A DNA stretch of 64,000 nucleotides, from contig JAFEBU010000083.1 in the NCBI GenBank assembly GCA_018242505.1, positions 1 to 64,000 of the forward strand. Reading direction: 5' to 3'. Below are positions 16,514 to 25,342 of this stretch, piece after piece; the stretch's first letter is position 1; each line of letters begins with the position of its first letter. Under the pieces are notes generated by a model. That model searched no databases. It was not told where the DNA came from and saw only the letters and a program-made list of their open reading frames with translations. The position numbers and the translations under genes were made by a program. Origin of the DNA: Pseudomonadota bacterium. Lineage in GTDB: Bacteria; Pseudomonadota; Alphaproteobacteria; Reyranellales; Reyranellaceae.

Positions 16514-16810
16514 TCAGTGACGAAGATCCGCTTCGAGATCGATCACCAGTTCCGTCGGTTCGGGTTCGTGCGGCTGCAGGCTGGCCGCACTGTCATCGGT
16601 CCAGCTGGCGAGAGTCACCACCACGCCCAACCGTCCGTCGGTCTGCTCCGCTTCGACGGGCTCCACGATGCTGAGTCCGTTGTTGTCGAGGAAATAGGTA
16701 TGTTCGCCGAACAATTGCTCGAGCTTCGGCACTGCCGGATGTTCCGCCGGAATGGCCTGGGCGTCGAATTGATGCAGTGTTCGCTCGATCTGTGTGGTGT
16801 TGAGCTTCAT
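16514..16810 (-). CDS. Conserved hypothetical protein
   Basis: 98 residues from the ATG at 16810, preceded by AAGGAG. It is soluble and acidic, with no cysteines. It opens MKLNTTQIERTLHQFDAQAIP, contains LFGEHTYFLDNNGLSIVEP, and ends in a strand-rich acidic tail. I believe similar short proteins occur widely in Alphaproteobacteria, but I cannot name a family or function. It stands alone between the palindrome region and the monooxygenase gene. Confidence 0.6.
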   Translation of the reverse strand: MKLNTTQIERTLHQFDAQAIPAEHPAVPKLEQLFGEHTYFLDNNGLSIVEPVEAEQTDGRLGVVVTLASWTDDSAASLQPHEPEPTELVIDLEADLRH

Positions 16811-16958
16811 CGCGCACTCCTTCCGATTGGAGGGATCTCTTCTCGTGTCGGGTATCGCGGCGGCCTCCCACATGAAGTGGTGCTCAGGCAGGGGCGTCGA
16901 TCGAGTCGTTCGGCCGGGCCGCGCCCCTTCAATCTAGGCCGACCAGATTATTGGTCAA

Positions 16959-17019
16959 CCCGTCGATGACGTATTTCCCGTCGACGACGTATTTTGAGAT
17001 GATCTATTTCGAGATGACG
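16959..17019. repeat. Two small tandem repeats downstream of the monooxygenase gene
   Basis: CCCGTCGATGACGTATTT (16959-16976) is followed directly by a copy with one change (16977-16994). Overlapping that, TATTTTGAGATGATC (16990-17004) is followed by a diverged copy (17005-17019). The cluster lies just beyond the stop codon of the flavin monooxygenase and is unusually AT-rich for the region. Confidence 0.6.
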
Positions 17020-17033
17020 CGCCAATCGCGATG

Positions 17034-18866
17034 TCAGCTCGCAACAGGCGGTAAATCCGCACGCTCGCTGCGCGTGACGCGGCGCTCGATGGTGGTGTCC
17101 GAAGCGCTGCGATCCCGAGGCAACCTTTCAAGCTCGCAGGCTTTGATCTGCAGTGCGAGATACTTCGAGTAGATGCGACACTGCGCGAGGCTGCCGGCGA
17201 TGAACCAGAGACCGGGTTGCGGTGTGCGCATGAACATGTTGCGCAGCTCCTGCCCTGTCCCGAAGCCCCAGATAGGGCCAACGCGGGCCGCCACCTCATC
17301 GCCGAACAATTTGCGCACGAGCTGTTCCTGGCCTTTGTAACCGGTCGCCAGCACGACCAGGTCGGCTGCAAGCGTCTTGCCCGAGCGCAGCCGCGCGCCT
17401 TCGGCGACGAACGCGGCGATATCCGCGAACTGCGCCAGTCCGATCTTGCCCTCGACCAGGAGATCGGAGCAGCCGACGTTGAAATAGTAGCCGCCGCCGC
17501 GCGTGAGATACTTGAACTGCCAACCCGTGCCGTCCTCGCCGAAATCGAGCCGGAAGCCGATGCGCTCCAGCCCGTCGAGAAGCGTCTTGTCCATGGCCTT
17601 CGCGCGCTCGGTGAAGAGCTTGTGGCTCTTCTGGCCGAGCGCCAACGGCGTGGCCATGGTGATGAGATCGCAATCCTCCAGCGACGGCCCCTCGTCATAA
17701 AGGGCATAGGGAAGCTGTGCGCTCGGCTCGACGTTGACGATAAGCGTCGGGCTGCGTTGCACGAGCGTCACTTTCGCGCCGCTCGAGTAGATATCCTGCG
17801 CGATGTCGTGGCCGCTGTTGCCGGTGCCGATGACCAGCGCGCTCCTGCCCTTCCATGCCTCGCCATCGTCGTATTGGCTGGAATGCAGGACCTTGCCGCC
17901 GAAATCCCGCAGCGTCGGGATGTCGGGAATGTTCGGAATTCCGCTGACGCCGGTCGCCATCACGACATGGCGCGGATGCATCTCGCGCCGCGTGCCGTCG
18001 GCGCGACGCAGCGCCACGGCCCAACGTCCTTCGCGGTCATCGTAACGGCCGCCCTCGAATTCGGTGCCCGTCCAGTAGTTGAGCTCCAGGCTCTCGACAT
18101 AGGCCTCGAACCAGCCGGCCAGCTTGTCCTTGGGAATGTAGGTCGGCCAGTTGGGCGGGAACGGCATGTAGGGCAAGTGGTTGACCTGCACCTGGTTGTG
18201 CAGCGTCAGCGCATGGTAGCGCTGGCGCCAGTTGTCGCCGATGCGCGGCCAGCGATCGACGATCAGGGTATCGATCTGGAGCTGCGCGAGACGCGCGGCG
18301 ATCGACAGGCCGGCCTGGCCGCCGCCCACGACCAGTACCGTCGGATCGCGATCGGCGTAGGAAGCGGCGGCCTTGCGCAGATCGAGCCAGTTGGGGCCGC
18401 GAAAGTCACGCGAATAGGATTCGCCGTGCGGCCGTGCCCGGCCGAGCCGCTCCTCGTGCCCTTTCAGCTCTTCGAGAGCCGTCAGCAAGGTCCAGGCCTT
18501 GAGCGCACCGTCGGATCCCGACGTGAGCCGCACGACGCCGCTGCCCCGCCCCTCCGCCGTCTCGAACCTGAAGATGGCCTCGATGGCGTCGCTGCCCGCG
18601 CGCATCACGCGCCGCGGCGCCGTGCGGTCCGGGTCGACGGCAAAGCCCGAGGGACGCGCCCGCTCCGCATGAGCCTCCAGTCCGCGCACGATGGCATCGC
18701 GCCCGCTGATCGTTTCGATCAGCCACGTCAACGCCAGCACATCGCGCCAATGGCTGTCGGCATGAAACAGGTTTTCGAGCGAAACCGCGTTGTCTCCCGA
18801 TAGCCCACGTTCGAATTGCGCGAGCCAATCTGCGACAGCGATGTCGATCTTGTCCGTTCCACCCAT
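17034..18866 (-). CDS. Flavin-containing monooxygenase with N-terminal NTF2-like domain
   Basis: 610 residues from the ATG at 18866 (GGAGGAAACGG upstream). Residues about 1-145 look like an NTF2/SnoaL-type domain. Residues 175-610 are a class B flavoprotein monooxygenase: FAD-binding GGGQAG (181-186), the signature FGGKVLHSSQY (about 300), an NADPH-binding VIGTGNSGHDIA (about 330), and a late ATG-like VVLATGYKGQ. Such enzymes use NADPH and O2 to oxygenate N, S or carbonyl groups, as in YUCCA-like or Baeyer-Villiger enzymes. The open frame continues upstream through the SDR gene in another frame, but that part is not coding. It lies 35 nt after the SDR gene and is probably co-transcribed with it. 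Confidence 0.85.
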   Translation of the reverse strand: MGGTDKIDIAVADWLAQFERGLSGDNAVSLENLFHADSHWRDVLALTWLIETISGRDAIVRGLEAHAERARPSGFAVDPDRTAPRRVMRAGSDAIEAIFRFETAEGRGSGVVRLTSGSDGALKAWTLLTALEELKGHEERLGRARPHGESYSRDFRGPNWLDLRKAAASYADRDPTVLVVGGGQAGLSIAARLAQLQIDTLIVDRWPRIGDNWRQRYHALTLHNQVQVNHLPYMPFPPNWPTYIPKDKLAGWFEAYVESLELNYWTGTEFEGGRYDDREGRWAVALRRADGTRREMHPRHVVMATGVSGIPNIPDIPTLRDFGGKVLHSSQYDDGEAWKGRSALVIGTGNSGHDIAQDIYSSGAKVTLVQRSPTLIVNVEPSAQLPYALYDEGPSLEDCDLITMATPLALGQKSHKLFTERAKAMDKTLLDGLERIGFRLDFGEDGTGWQFKYLTRGGGYYFNVGCSDLLVEGKIGLAQFADIAAFVAEGARLRSGKTLAADLVVLATGYKGQEQLVRKLFGDEVAARVGPIWGFGTGQELRNMFMRTPQPGLWFIAGSLAQCRIYSKYLALQIKACELERLPRDRSASDTTIERRVTRSERADLPPVAS

Positions 18867-18901
18867 CCGTTTCCTCCGGCCGATATGACAAGCAGGCCGA
18901 T

Positions 18902-19699
18902 CTACACCACCGGGCTCATGCCGCCGTCGACGTTGATCGCGACGCCGGTGACGTAGGAACCGGCATCGGAGCAGAGGAAGCAGGCCATGCGGGCGAACTC
19001 CTCGGCCTTGCCCATGCGGCCGAGCGGGATGCGGCCCTTGGCCATGCCGTCGAGGAACTGCTGATAGGTCTTGCCCTCGCCGGCCGCGGTCTTGTGGCGG
19101 CGCACCCACTGGTCGCTGTCGATCAGGCCGACCAGCATGGCGTTCACGAGGATGTTGTGCTTGGCGTTCTCCTGCGACAGCGCCTTGGTGAGCGCCATGC
19201 CCGCGGCCCGGCTGACGCTGGTCGGTGTCGAGTTGGCATTGGGCGCCTTGGCACCGATATTGAGCACGTTGAGGATGCGTCCCCAACTGCGTTCGCGCAT
19301 GCCGGGCAAGGCGAGCCGGATCAGGCGGATGGCGGCAAAAAGCTTCAGATCGAGATCGCCCTGCCAGTCGGCGTCGCTCACCGTGTCGAACGGTTTGGCG
19401 TGGCTGACGCCGGCATTGTTCACCACGATATCGACCTTGCCGAAGTCGGCGACGACCTTCTTCCAGGTGTCGGCGACCGGCCCCGCCTTGGCGACATCGC
19501 AAGAGTAGCTTTCGACCTTGCCGTTGGTCTTGCCGGCCGCTTTCTGCACCTCCGCCTTGGCGGAAGCGAGGGCATCGGCCTTGCGCGCCAGGATCGCCAC
19601 CGAGCCGCCGGACGCGGCGAACTCCTTGGCCATGGCGAGGCCCAGCCCCGTGCTTGCGCCGGTGATCACGACCACACGGCCGTCCATGCGTACGTCCAT
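18902..19699 (-). CDS. SDR-family protein lacking the catalytic Tyr/Lys
   Basis: 265 residues, a classical short-chain dehydrogenase/reductase fold. It has the cofactor motif TGASTGLG (13-20), an NNAG motif near 93-96 and a C-terminal DGGMSPVV. The active-site YxxxK is replaced: residues 160-164 read TSVSR, so Tyr is Thr and Lys is Arg, and the usual catalytic Ser region reads LNIGA. I checked the DNA of this segment and it encodes exactly this. It may bind NAD(P)H without normal SDR chemistry or use other residues. It lies between XdhB (12 nt upstream) and the monooxygenase, in one minus-strand unit. Confidence 0.85.
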   Translation of the reverse strand: MDVRMDGRVVVITGASTGLGLAMAKEFAASGGSVAILARKADALASAKAEVQKAAGKTNGKVESYSCDVAKAGPVADTWKKVVADFGKVDIVVNNAGVSHAKPFDTVSDADWQGDLDLKLFAAIRLIRLALPGMRERSWGRILNVLNIGAKAPNANSTPTSVSRAAGMALTKALSQENAKHNILVNAMLVGLIDSDQWVRRHKTAAGEGKTYQQFLDGMAKGRIPLGRMGKAEEFARMACFLCSDAGSYVTGVAINVDGGMSPVV

Positions 19700-19711
19700 C
19701 GATTCCTCCGA

Positions 19712-22015
19712 TTATGTCCTGAGCTTAGCGATTGCCGCCAACACGCGCTCGGGCGTTGCCGGCACATCCAATCGCACTGCGGTCTTGCCAACGCTGCCCT
19801 CCGGGATCGTGGCGGCGATCGCGTCCTTGAGGGCATTCCATACCGCCGTCGCCAGCATCAGCGGCGGCTCGCCCACCGCCTTGGAGCGGAAGATGGTGGC
19901 TTCGGCCGCCGGCGCATTGTCGAGCATCTTCACATTGAAGATCGCAGGCACGTCGCGGCTGCCGGGGATCTTGTAGGTCGAAGGCCCGACCGTGCGCAGG
20001 AGTCCCTTGGCATCCCACCACAGCTCTTCGCAGGTGAACCAGCCCTGTCCCTGCACGAACGCGCCCTCGATCTGGCCGAGGTCGATCGCGGGATTGAGCG
20101 AGGCACCACAGTCCTGCACCAGGTCGGCGCGCAGCACGCGGCTCTCGCCCGTCAGCGTGTCGATCGCGACTTCCGCCGCCGCCGCGCCGAAGGAATAGTA
20201 GAAGAACGGCCGGCCGCGCATGGCTGCGGGGTCCCAATGGATCTTGGGCGTCCGGTAATAACCGGTCGAGGACAACGAGACACGGCCGAAATGACAGAGC
20301 CGTGCCAGCTCGCCGAAGCTCAGCACCTGGTTGCTGCCGGGCTTGGCGATACGCACGTTGCCGTCGGCGAACTCGATCTCGTCGAGCTTGGCGCCAAATT
20401 GCTCGGCAGCGAAGGCGACCATGCGCTGCTTGATGGTGTTGGCCGCTTCGTAGGCCGCCCAACCGTTGAGATCGGAGCCGGTCGAGGCGGCGGTGGGCGA
20501 CGTGTTGGGCACCTCGGCCGTCGAGGTGGCCGAGGGCCGGATCCGGCCGAGATCGACCTTGAACACCTCGGCCACCACTTGCGCCACCTTGACGAGCAGC
20601 CCCTGCCCCATCTCGGTGCCGCCATGGTTCAGGCGGATCGAGCCGTCGGTGTAGACATGGACCAGCGCGCCGGCCTGATTCATGTGCGGCATGTTGAAGG
20701 AGATGCCGAACTTCAACGGGAACAGGCCGAGCCCGCGTTTCAGCACGGGGCTGGTCCGGTTGAAGGCCGCGATCTCGCTGCGCCGCCTGTCGATCTCCGC
20801 GTCGCGGCGGAGTTCCGCCCAAATGCGCGGCAGGTGGTTCTCCTCGACCTTCTGGCCATAGGGCGTCTCGTCCCGGCCCTCGCCATAGAAGTTGAGCGTG
20901 CGCAACTGGTCGGGATCGCGGCCGAGATGGCGGGCGATGCGGTCGATCGCATCCTCCATCACGACCACGCCCTGCGGCCCGCCAAAGCCGCGGAACGCGG
21001 TGTTCGACTGCTTGTTGGTGCGGCAGGCGTAGCCCACGGCGCGGAAATGCGGGATCCAGTAGGCGTTGTCGGTGTGGGTGAGCGCACGGGCGACGACGCC
21101 GGGCGTAAGATCGAGACTCCAGCCGGCGTCGGCCGCCAGCATCGCATCGAGCGCCAGGACGCGGCCCTCGCTGTCAAAGCCCACCGTGTAACGGCAGAGG
21201 AACGGATGCCGCTTGCCGGTGGCGATCATGTCCGCTTCGCGCGGCAGGCGCAGCTTCACCGGCCGGCCGGTCCGGTGCGCCGCCAGCGCCGTTGCGCCCG
21301 CGACCCAGGATGCGTTGCTTTCCTTGCCGCCGAAGCCGCCGCCCAGGCGCCGCACGACGGCGGTGACACGGTTGAAGTCGCAGCCCAGCAGCCGCGCACA
21401 GATATGCTGGACCTCGGTCGGATGCTGGGTCGAGCTGTGCACGACGATGTCGCCATCCTCGCCCGGCAGCGCGAAAGCGATCTGGCCCTCGAGATAGAAA
21501 TGCTCCTGCCCGCCGACGCGGAACTCGGCGCTCAGTCGATGCGGCGCCGATTTCAGGGCCGCGTCGACATCGCCGCGCTGCACGGTCGAGGGCGCCTGCA
21601 CGTATTCCTTCCTCGCAAGCGCCGTCTCGATCTCGAGGATCGGCTCGACGGGCTCGATGTCGACGACCGCCCGCTCCGCGGCCAGGCGCGCCGCGTCGAG
21701 CGTCCGCGCGATCACAAGGGCCAGCGGCTGGCCGGCATAGGAGACATGGTCGGTCGCGAATAGCGGCTCGTTCTGGCCGACCGGCGCCACGTCGTTCCTG
21801 CCCGGAATGTCGGCGGGACCGAGCACGGCGACGACATCGGGCGCAGCCGCGACCGCGCCGAGATCGAGCCTGCGCAGGCGCCCTGCCGCGACCGGACTGA
21901 GGACCAGCGCGGCGTACAATGTGCCCGGCGGCTCGAGCATGTCGTCGATATAGAGTGCCTGGCCGCGCGTGTGCTTCAGCGCGCTGTCGTGGCGATGGGG
22001 ACGCAGGACCGTCAT
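19712..22015 (-). CDS. xdhB: Xanthine dehydrogenase-type molybdopterin-binding subunit
   Basis: 767 residues, the large Mo-pterin subunit of an XdhAB enzyme that hydroxylates purines or related heterocycles. Visible motifs are QEHFYLEGQIAFALPG with the downstream THP-type TQHPTEVQ, GGGFGGKESNA, the substrate-channel block AFRGFGGPQG, and near the C-terminus the catalytic Glu in KAVGEPPLML. The ATG at 22015 overlaps the xdhA stop by 4 nt (ATGA). The open frame extends upstream into xdhA, but that is a shadow. No XdhC maturation gene is in the window. True substrate is uncertain; xanthine is only the family default. Confidence 0.9.
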   Translation of the reverse strand: MTVLRPHRHDSALKHTRGQALYIDDMLEPPGTLYAALVLSPVAAGRLRRLDLGAVAAAPDVVAVLGPADIPGRNDVAPVGQNEPLFATDHVSYAGQPLALVIARTLDAARLAAERAVVDIEPVEPILEIETALARKEYVQAPSTVQRGDVDAALKSAPHRLSAEFRVGGQEHFYLEGQIAFALPGEDGDIVVHSSTQHPTEVQHICARLLGCDFNRVTAVVRRLGGGFGGKESNASWVAGATALAAHRTGRPVKLRLPREADMIATGKRHPFLCRYTVGFDSEGRVLALDAMLAADAGWSLDLTPGVVARALTHTDNAYWIPHFRAVGYACRTNKQSNTAFRGFGGPQGVVVMEDAIDRIARHLGRDPDQLRTLNFYGEGRDETPYGQKVEENHLPRIWAELRRDAEIDRRRSEIAAFNRTSPVLKRGLGLFPLKFGISFNMPHMNQAGALVHVYTDGSIRLNHGGTEMGQGLLVKVAQVVAEVFKVDLGRIRPSATSTAEVPNTSPTAASTGSDLNGWAAYEAANTIKQRMVAFAAEQFGAKLDEIEFADGNVRIAKPGSNQVLSFGELARLCHFGRVSLSSTGYYRTPKIHWDPAAMRGRPFFYYSFGAAAAEVAIDTLTGESRVLRADLVQDCGASLNPAIDLGQIEGAFVQGQGWFTCEELWWDAKGLLRTVGPSTYKIPGSRDVPAIFNVKMLDNAPAAEATIFRSKAVGEPPLMLATAVWNALKDAIAATIPEGSVGKTAVRLDVPATPERVLAAIAKLRT

Positions 22016-23394
22016 AGGGCCTCGACCTCGACCGGGCGGTCGGGTTCGGCGAGCCGCATCTCGAGCCGGCGCAGGAGGTTCATCGCCACCTGCAGACGAT
22101 AGGCCGACGAGCCGCGCCAATCGTCGAGCGGCTGGAAATCCTTCGGCAAGGCGGCCACCGCTGCGGCGAAGCCGTCCTTCAACAGGGCCGCCTCGGCATG
22201 GGACGCCCGCTTGGGAATCGCCGCCATGCCACCGAAAGCGAGCCGCACGTCCTCGATCCGGCCGTTCCTGATGCGCACGCGATAGGCACCGGCGACCGTC
22301 GAGATATCCTGATCGCGCCGCTTGCTCACCTTGTCGCAAAAGAAATGCTCGCCGGGCCACAGCCGCGGCAGAGTGAAACTCTGGATCACCTCGTCGGGCG
22401 CCAGAGCGGTCTTGCGATAGTCGAGGAAGAACGCGTCGAGGGGCACCTCGCGGGCACCGCGCGACGAGACCAGCTTGAGGCGCGTCTCCAGCGCCAGCAG
22501 TACCGGTGGCATGTCACCGATGGGCGAGGCCGTGCCGAGATTGCCGCCGATCGTGCCCAGCGTCCGGATCTGCCGCGAGCCCAGGCGCGCGAGATAGGGC
22601 CGCAATGCCGGAAAGGCCGCGACCAGCACCGGCGTGGCGCGAGCGTAGGAAAGGGCAGCCCCGATGGTGATCTGATCCTTGTCCTCCCCGATCGCCGTAA
22701 GTTCTGGCACATGCGCGACATGGATCATCGACCGCGGCGGCTTGCGGGCGCGACTCGCCAGCAGGCCGAGATCGGTGCCGCCCGCCAGCAAAAGAGCGTC
22801 GGGATGGTCCGCCCGCGCCTTGAGGAGATCGCCAAGGCTGCGCGGCGCGAAGAAGCGACCGTCGAAGACGGCCGAGCCGTCACGCTCCGGCAGCGACGTC
22901 GCCGGCGCCGACGCAAGGCCGGCGACCTGCTTCATCGCCGCAACGATGGGACGATAGCCGGTACAGCGGCACAGGTTGCCCGCCAGCGCATCGTGGATGG
23001 TGTCGAGATCGGCCGTTTCGCCTCCCGAGGCAAAGGCATAGGCCGTCATCACGAAGCCCGGCGTGCAGAAGCCGCATTGTGTCGCATCGGACTCGGCCAT
23101 CGCACGCTGCACCGGATGCGGACCACCGTCATGGCCGCACAGCCCTTCCACTGTGCGCAACGACTTTCCGTCGACCTGCCCCAGAAGGGCGATGCAGGCA
23201 TTCATCGCTTCGTGCCGGCCGTCGGCGCGTTCCAGAACCACCGTACAGGCGCCACAATCACCCTCGGCGCAACCTTCCTTGGTGCCCTTGAGGCCGCGAT
23301 GCTCGCGCAGCCAATCGAGCAGCGTCGTCATCGGCGACACGTCGGACAGCTCGACCGGCAGGTCGTTCAGGATGAAGCGAATGCGATCCGCCAT
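22012..23394 (-). CDS. xdhA: Xanthine dehydrogenase small subunit (2Fe-2S + FAD)
   Basis: 460 residues from the ATG at 23394 (MADRIRFILND); another ATG at 23406 and a TTG at 23430 are in frame, and none has a clear Shine-Dalgarno. The first plant-type 2Fe-2S cluster is held by C42, C47, C50 and C67; the second by C107, C110, C142 and C144 (CGFC and CRCTGY). The FAD-binding domain follows (LLAGGTDLG, about 222; TIGGNLGTASPIGD) and then the C-terminal CO-dehydrogenase flavoprotein domain. This is the Rhodobacter-type XdhA arrangement: FeS and FAD in one chain. It is transcribed divergently from the deacetylase operon, sharing a 122-nt promoter region. Confidence 0.9.
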   Translation of the reverse strand: MADRIRFILNDLPVELSDVSPMTTLLDWLREHRGLKGTKEGCAEGDCGACTVVLERADGRHEAMNACIALLGQVDGKSLRTVEGLCGHDGGPHPVQRAMAESDATQCGFCTPGFVMTAYAFASGGETADLDTIHDALAGNLCRCTGYRPIVAAMKQVAGLASAPATSLPERDGSAVFDGRFFAPRSLGDLLKARADHPDALLLAGGTDLGLLASRARKPPRSMIHVAHVPELTAIGEDKDQITIGAALSYARATPVLVAAFPALRPYLARLGSRQIRTLGTIGGNLGTASPIGDMPPVLLALETRLKLVSSRGAREVPLDAFFLDYRKTALAPDEVIQSFTLPRLWPGEHFFCDKVSKRRDQDISTVAGAYRVRIRNGRIEDVRLAFGGMAAIPKRASHAEAALLKDGFAAAVAALPKDFQPLDDWRGSSAYRLQVAMNLLRRLEMRLAEPDRPVEVEAL

Positions 23395-23516
23395 GCGAGT
23401 GAGCATGGTCGCGGAGAAGCGGTCTCGCAAGCTCGATGCCCGATTTGCACCGCAGGCCGTATTGCACGCGCCGAAGCTCCGTGATGCACTTCGCTGGCTA
23501 TCAAGAAAGGGATCAG

Positions 23517-24416
23517 ATGGATCCGTATCGGTTCGGCTATTCTCCTATCATCGAGCGACCAAAACTCTCCTGGCCCGACGGCGCGCGCGTCGCAGTCTGG
23601 GTCTGCCCCAACATCGAGCACTACGAATATCTTCCAGCCGAGGTGCGCATCCGCAATCCCTGGCCGCGCATGCCGCACCCCGACGTGCTGGGCTATGGCG
23701 GCCGCGACTACGGCAATCGTGTCGGCCTGTGGCGCATGTTCGAGGTGCTCGACAAGCACAGCATCCGCTGCACCGTCTCGCTCTCAATGTCGGTGATCGA
23801 GATGTATCCCCAGATCCTGGAGGCCATGGAAGCACGTCGCTGGGAATATATGAGCCACGGCTATTTCAACACGCGCTATCACTGGGGTTACAGCGAGCAG
23901 GAAGAACGCGAGGTGATCGAACACAGCAAGGCCACGCACCTGCGCCTCACCGGCCGCAAGCTGCGCGGCTGGTTCTCGCCCGCCGTGTCCAACACGCTCA
24001 ACACGCCCGACCTCGTGAAGGCGGCGGGGCTCGAGTATTTCTGCGACTTCTACCACGACGACCAGCCGACGCCGCTCGCGACCAAGCACGGACCCCTGAT
24101 CCATGTGCCCTATTCGATGGATCTCAACGACGCCATGATCTACCGCCAACCGGTCGAAGCCGAGGAATTCGCGCAGATGATCGTCGACCATTTCGACACC
24201 GTCTATCGCGAAGGCAGCGAGAACGGCCGCGTGATGTGCATCGCGCTCCACCCCTACATGATGGGCGCGCCGCATCGGCTGAAATACCTCGACCGCGCGC
24301 TGGGCTATATCCGCCAGCACAAGGACGCCTGGGTCTGCACCGCCGAGGAGATCCTGGACTGGTACACCACCAACGGCCTCGCTGCCTACCAGAAGCATCT
24401 CGGCAAGGAGGCGTGA
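23517..24416 (+). CDS. Polysaccharide deacetylase / PuuE-like protein (first copy)
   Basis: 299 residues from the ATG at 23517 (AAGAAAGGG upstream). It has the NodB-like fold seen in chitin deacetylases and in PuuE allantoinase: WPDGARVAVWV near residue 20, the SHG block (MSHGYFNTRYHWG, about 115), GWFSP, and a C-terminal ALHPYMMGAPHR. The SHG motif and hydrophobic WPxGARVAV opening are closer to the allantoinase/peptidoglycan-deacetylase-like branch than to sugar deacetylases. It has no signal peptide, so it is cytoplasmic and likely acts on a small C-N substrate. It is followed by a paralogue 1 nt later. Confidence 0.85.
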   Translation: MDPYRFGYSPIIERPKLSWPDGARVAVWVCPNIEHYEYLPAEVRIRNPWPRMPHPDVLGYGGRDYGNRVGLWRMFEVLDKHSIRCTVSLSMSVIEMYPQILEAMEARRWEYMSHGYFNTRYHWGYSEQEEREVIEHSKATHLRLTGRKLRGWFSPAVSNTLNTPDLVKAAGLEYFCDFYHDDQPTPLATKHGPLIHVPYSMDLNDAMIYRQPVEAEEFAQMIVDHFDTVYREGSENGRVMCIALHPYMMGAPHRLKYLDRALGYIRQHKDAWVCTAEEILDWYTTNGLAAYQKHLGKEA

Positions 24417-24417
24417 G

Positions 24418-25341
24418 ATGAGCACACCATCCGTTCCCAAGAACCCGCCGCCGCTCAAATCCGGCATGGACAATCCCTGGTACGACTACTCGCCCTACCC
24501 GACCCGGCCGGTCCTGGAGTGGCCGCGCCGGGCGCGAGTCGCCTTCTGTGTCGTGCTGCATCTCGAATACTACGAACTGCTGCCGCCCGACGGCAGCGTG
24601 AAGGACACGCGTTTCGTCGGCGAATTCGGCAACTACCACCCCGACCACCGCACCTGGACGCAGCGCGAGTACGGCAATCGCACCGGCATCTTCCGCGTGC
24701 TCGACGTGCTCGACCGCTACCAGATCCGGGCCGGCGTCGCCGTGAACGCGATGGCCGCCGAGCGCTATCCGTTCCTGATCGCGTTGTTCAAGAAGCGCAA
24801 CTACGAGTTCATCGCCCATGGCGTTTCGGCCAATCGGATGATCTCCTCCAAGATGAGTGAAGCGGAGGAGAAGGCGGAAATCGCCGCCGCCAGAGCCGCG
24901 CTCGAAACGGCCGCCGGCGTGGCGCCCAAGGGCTGGCTCGGCCAGGAATACGGCGAGAGCCAGCGCACCCCCAAATTGCTGGCCGACGCGGGCTTCGACT
25001 ACGTGCTCGACTGGCCGAATGACGACCAGCCCTATCCGATGAAGGTCGGCAGGAAATTCGTCTCCATGCCGAACCAGCCGGAATGGGACGATGTGCAACA
25101 GCTTTGGCTCAGGCGCATCAACACCACGCGCTACCCCGACATGGTGGCCGATGCCTTCGAGCTTCTGCATCGCGAAGGCGGGCAGGTCTTCAGCCTTTCG
25201 ATCCATCCCTGGCTGATGGGCATGGCGCACCGCATCAAGTATCTCGATGAGGCGCTGCGCCGGGTCGAGCGCTTTGGCAATGTCTGGCAGGCCACGCCCG
25301 GCGAGATCGCCGCCCACTATGCCCAGAAGATGATGAGCTGA
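24418..25341 (+). CDS. Polysaccharide deacetylase / PuuE-like protein (second copy)
   Basis: 307 residues; starts 1 nt after the stop of the first copy. It has the same fold and layout (WPRRARVAFCVVLHLEYYE, EYGNRTGIFRVLDVL, FIAHGVSANRM, GWLGQEYGESQRTP, SIHPWLMGMAHR). The His motif is AHG instead of SHG. The two proteins are diverged paralogues, not a recent duplication, so they may form a heteromer or act on successive intermediates. It is followed 1 nt later by the MmgE/PrpD gene, in the same operon as the Liv importer. Confidence 0.85.
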   Translation: MSTPSVPKNPPPLKSGMDNPWYDYSPYPTRPVLEWPRRARVAFCVVLHLEYYELLPPDGSVKDTRFVGEFGNYHPDHRTWTQREYGNRTGIFRVLDVLDRYQIRAGVAVNAMAAERYPFLIALFKKRNYEFIAHGVSANRMISSKMSEAEEKAEIAAARAALETAAGVAPKGWLGQEYGESQRTPKLLADAGFDYVLDWPNDDQPYPMKVGRKFVSMPNQPEWDDVQQLWLRRINTTRYPDMVADAFELLHREGGQVFSLSIHPWLMGMAHRIKYLDEALRRVERFGNVWQATPGEIAAHYAQKMMS

Positions 25342-25342
25342 G

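Noticed and set aside
17034..19502. Possible 822-residue fusion of an upstream domain with the monooxygenase
   Set aside because: The first 212 codons are the wrong frame of the SDR gene. A strong Shine-Dalgarno and ATG at 18866 give the true start.
19094..21763. 889-residue plus-strand frame opposite xdhB
   Set aside because: Composition is that of an antisense shadow (His/Arg/Asp-rich, no motifs), and xdhB on the minus strand has all catalytic motifs.
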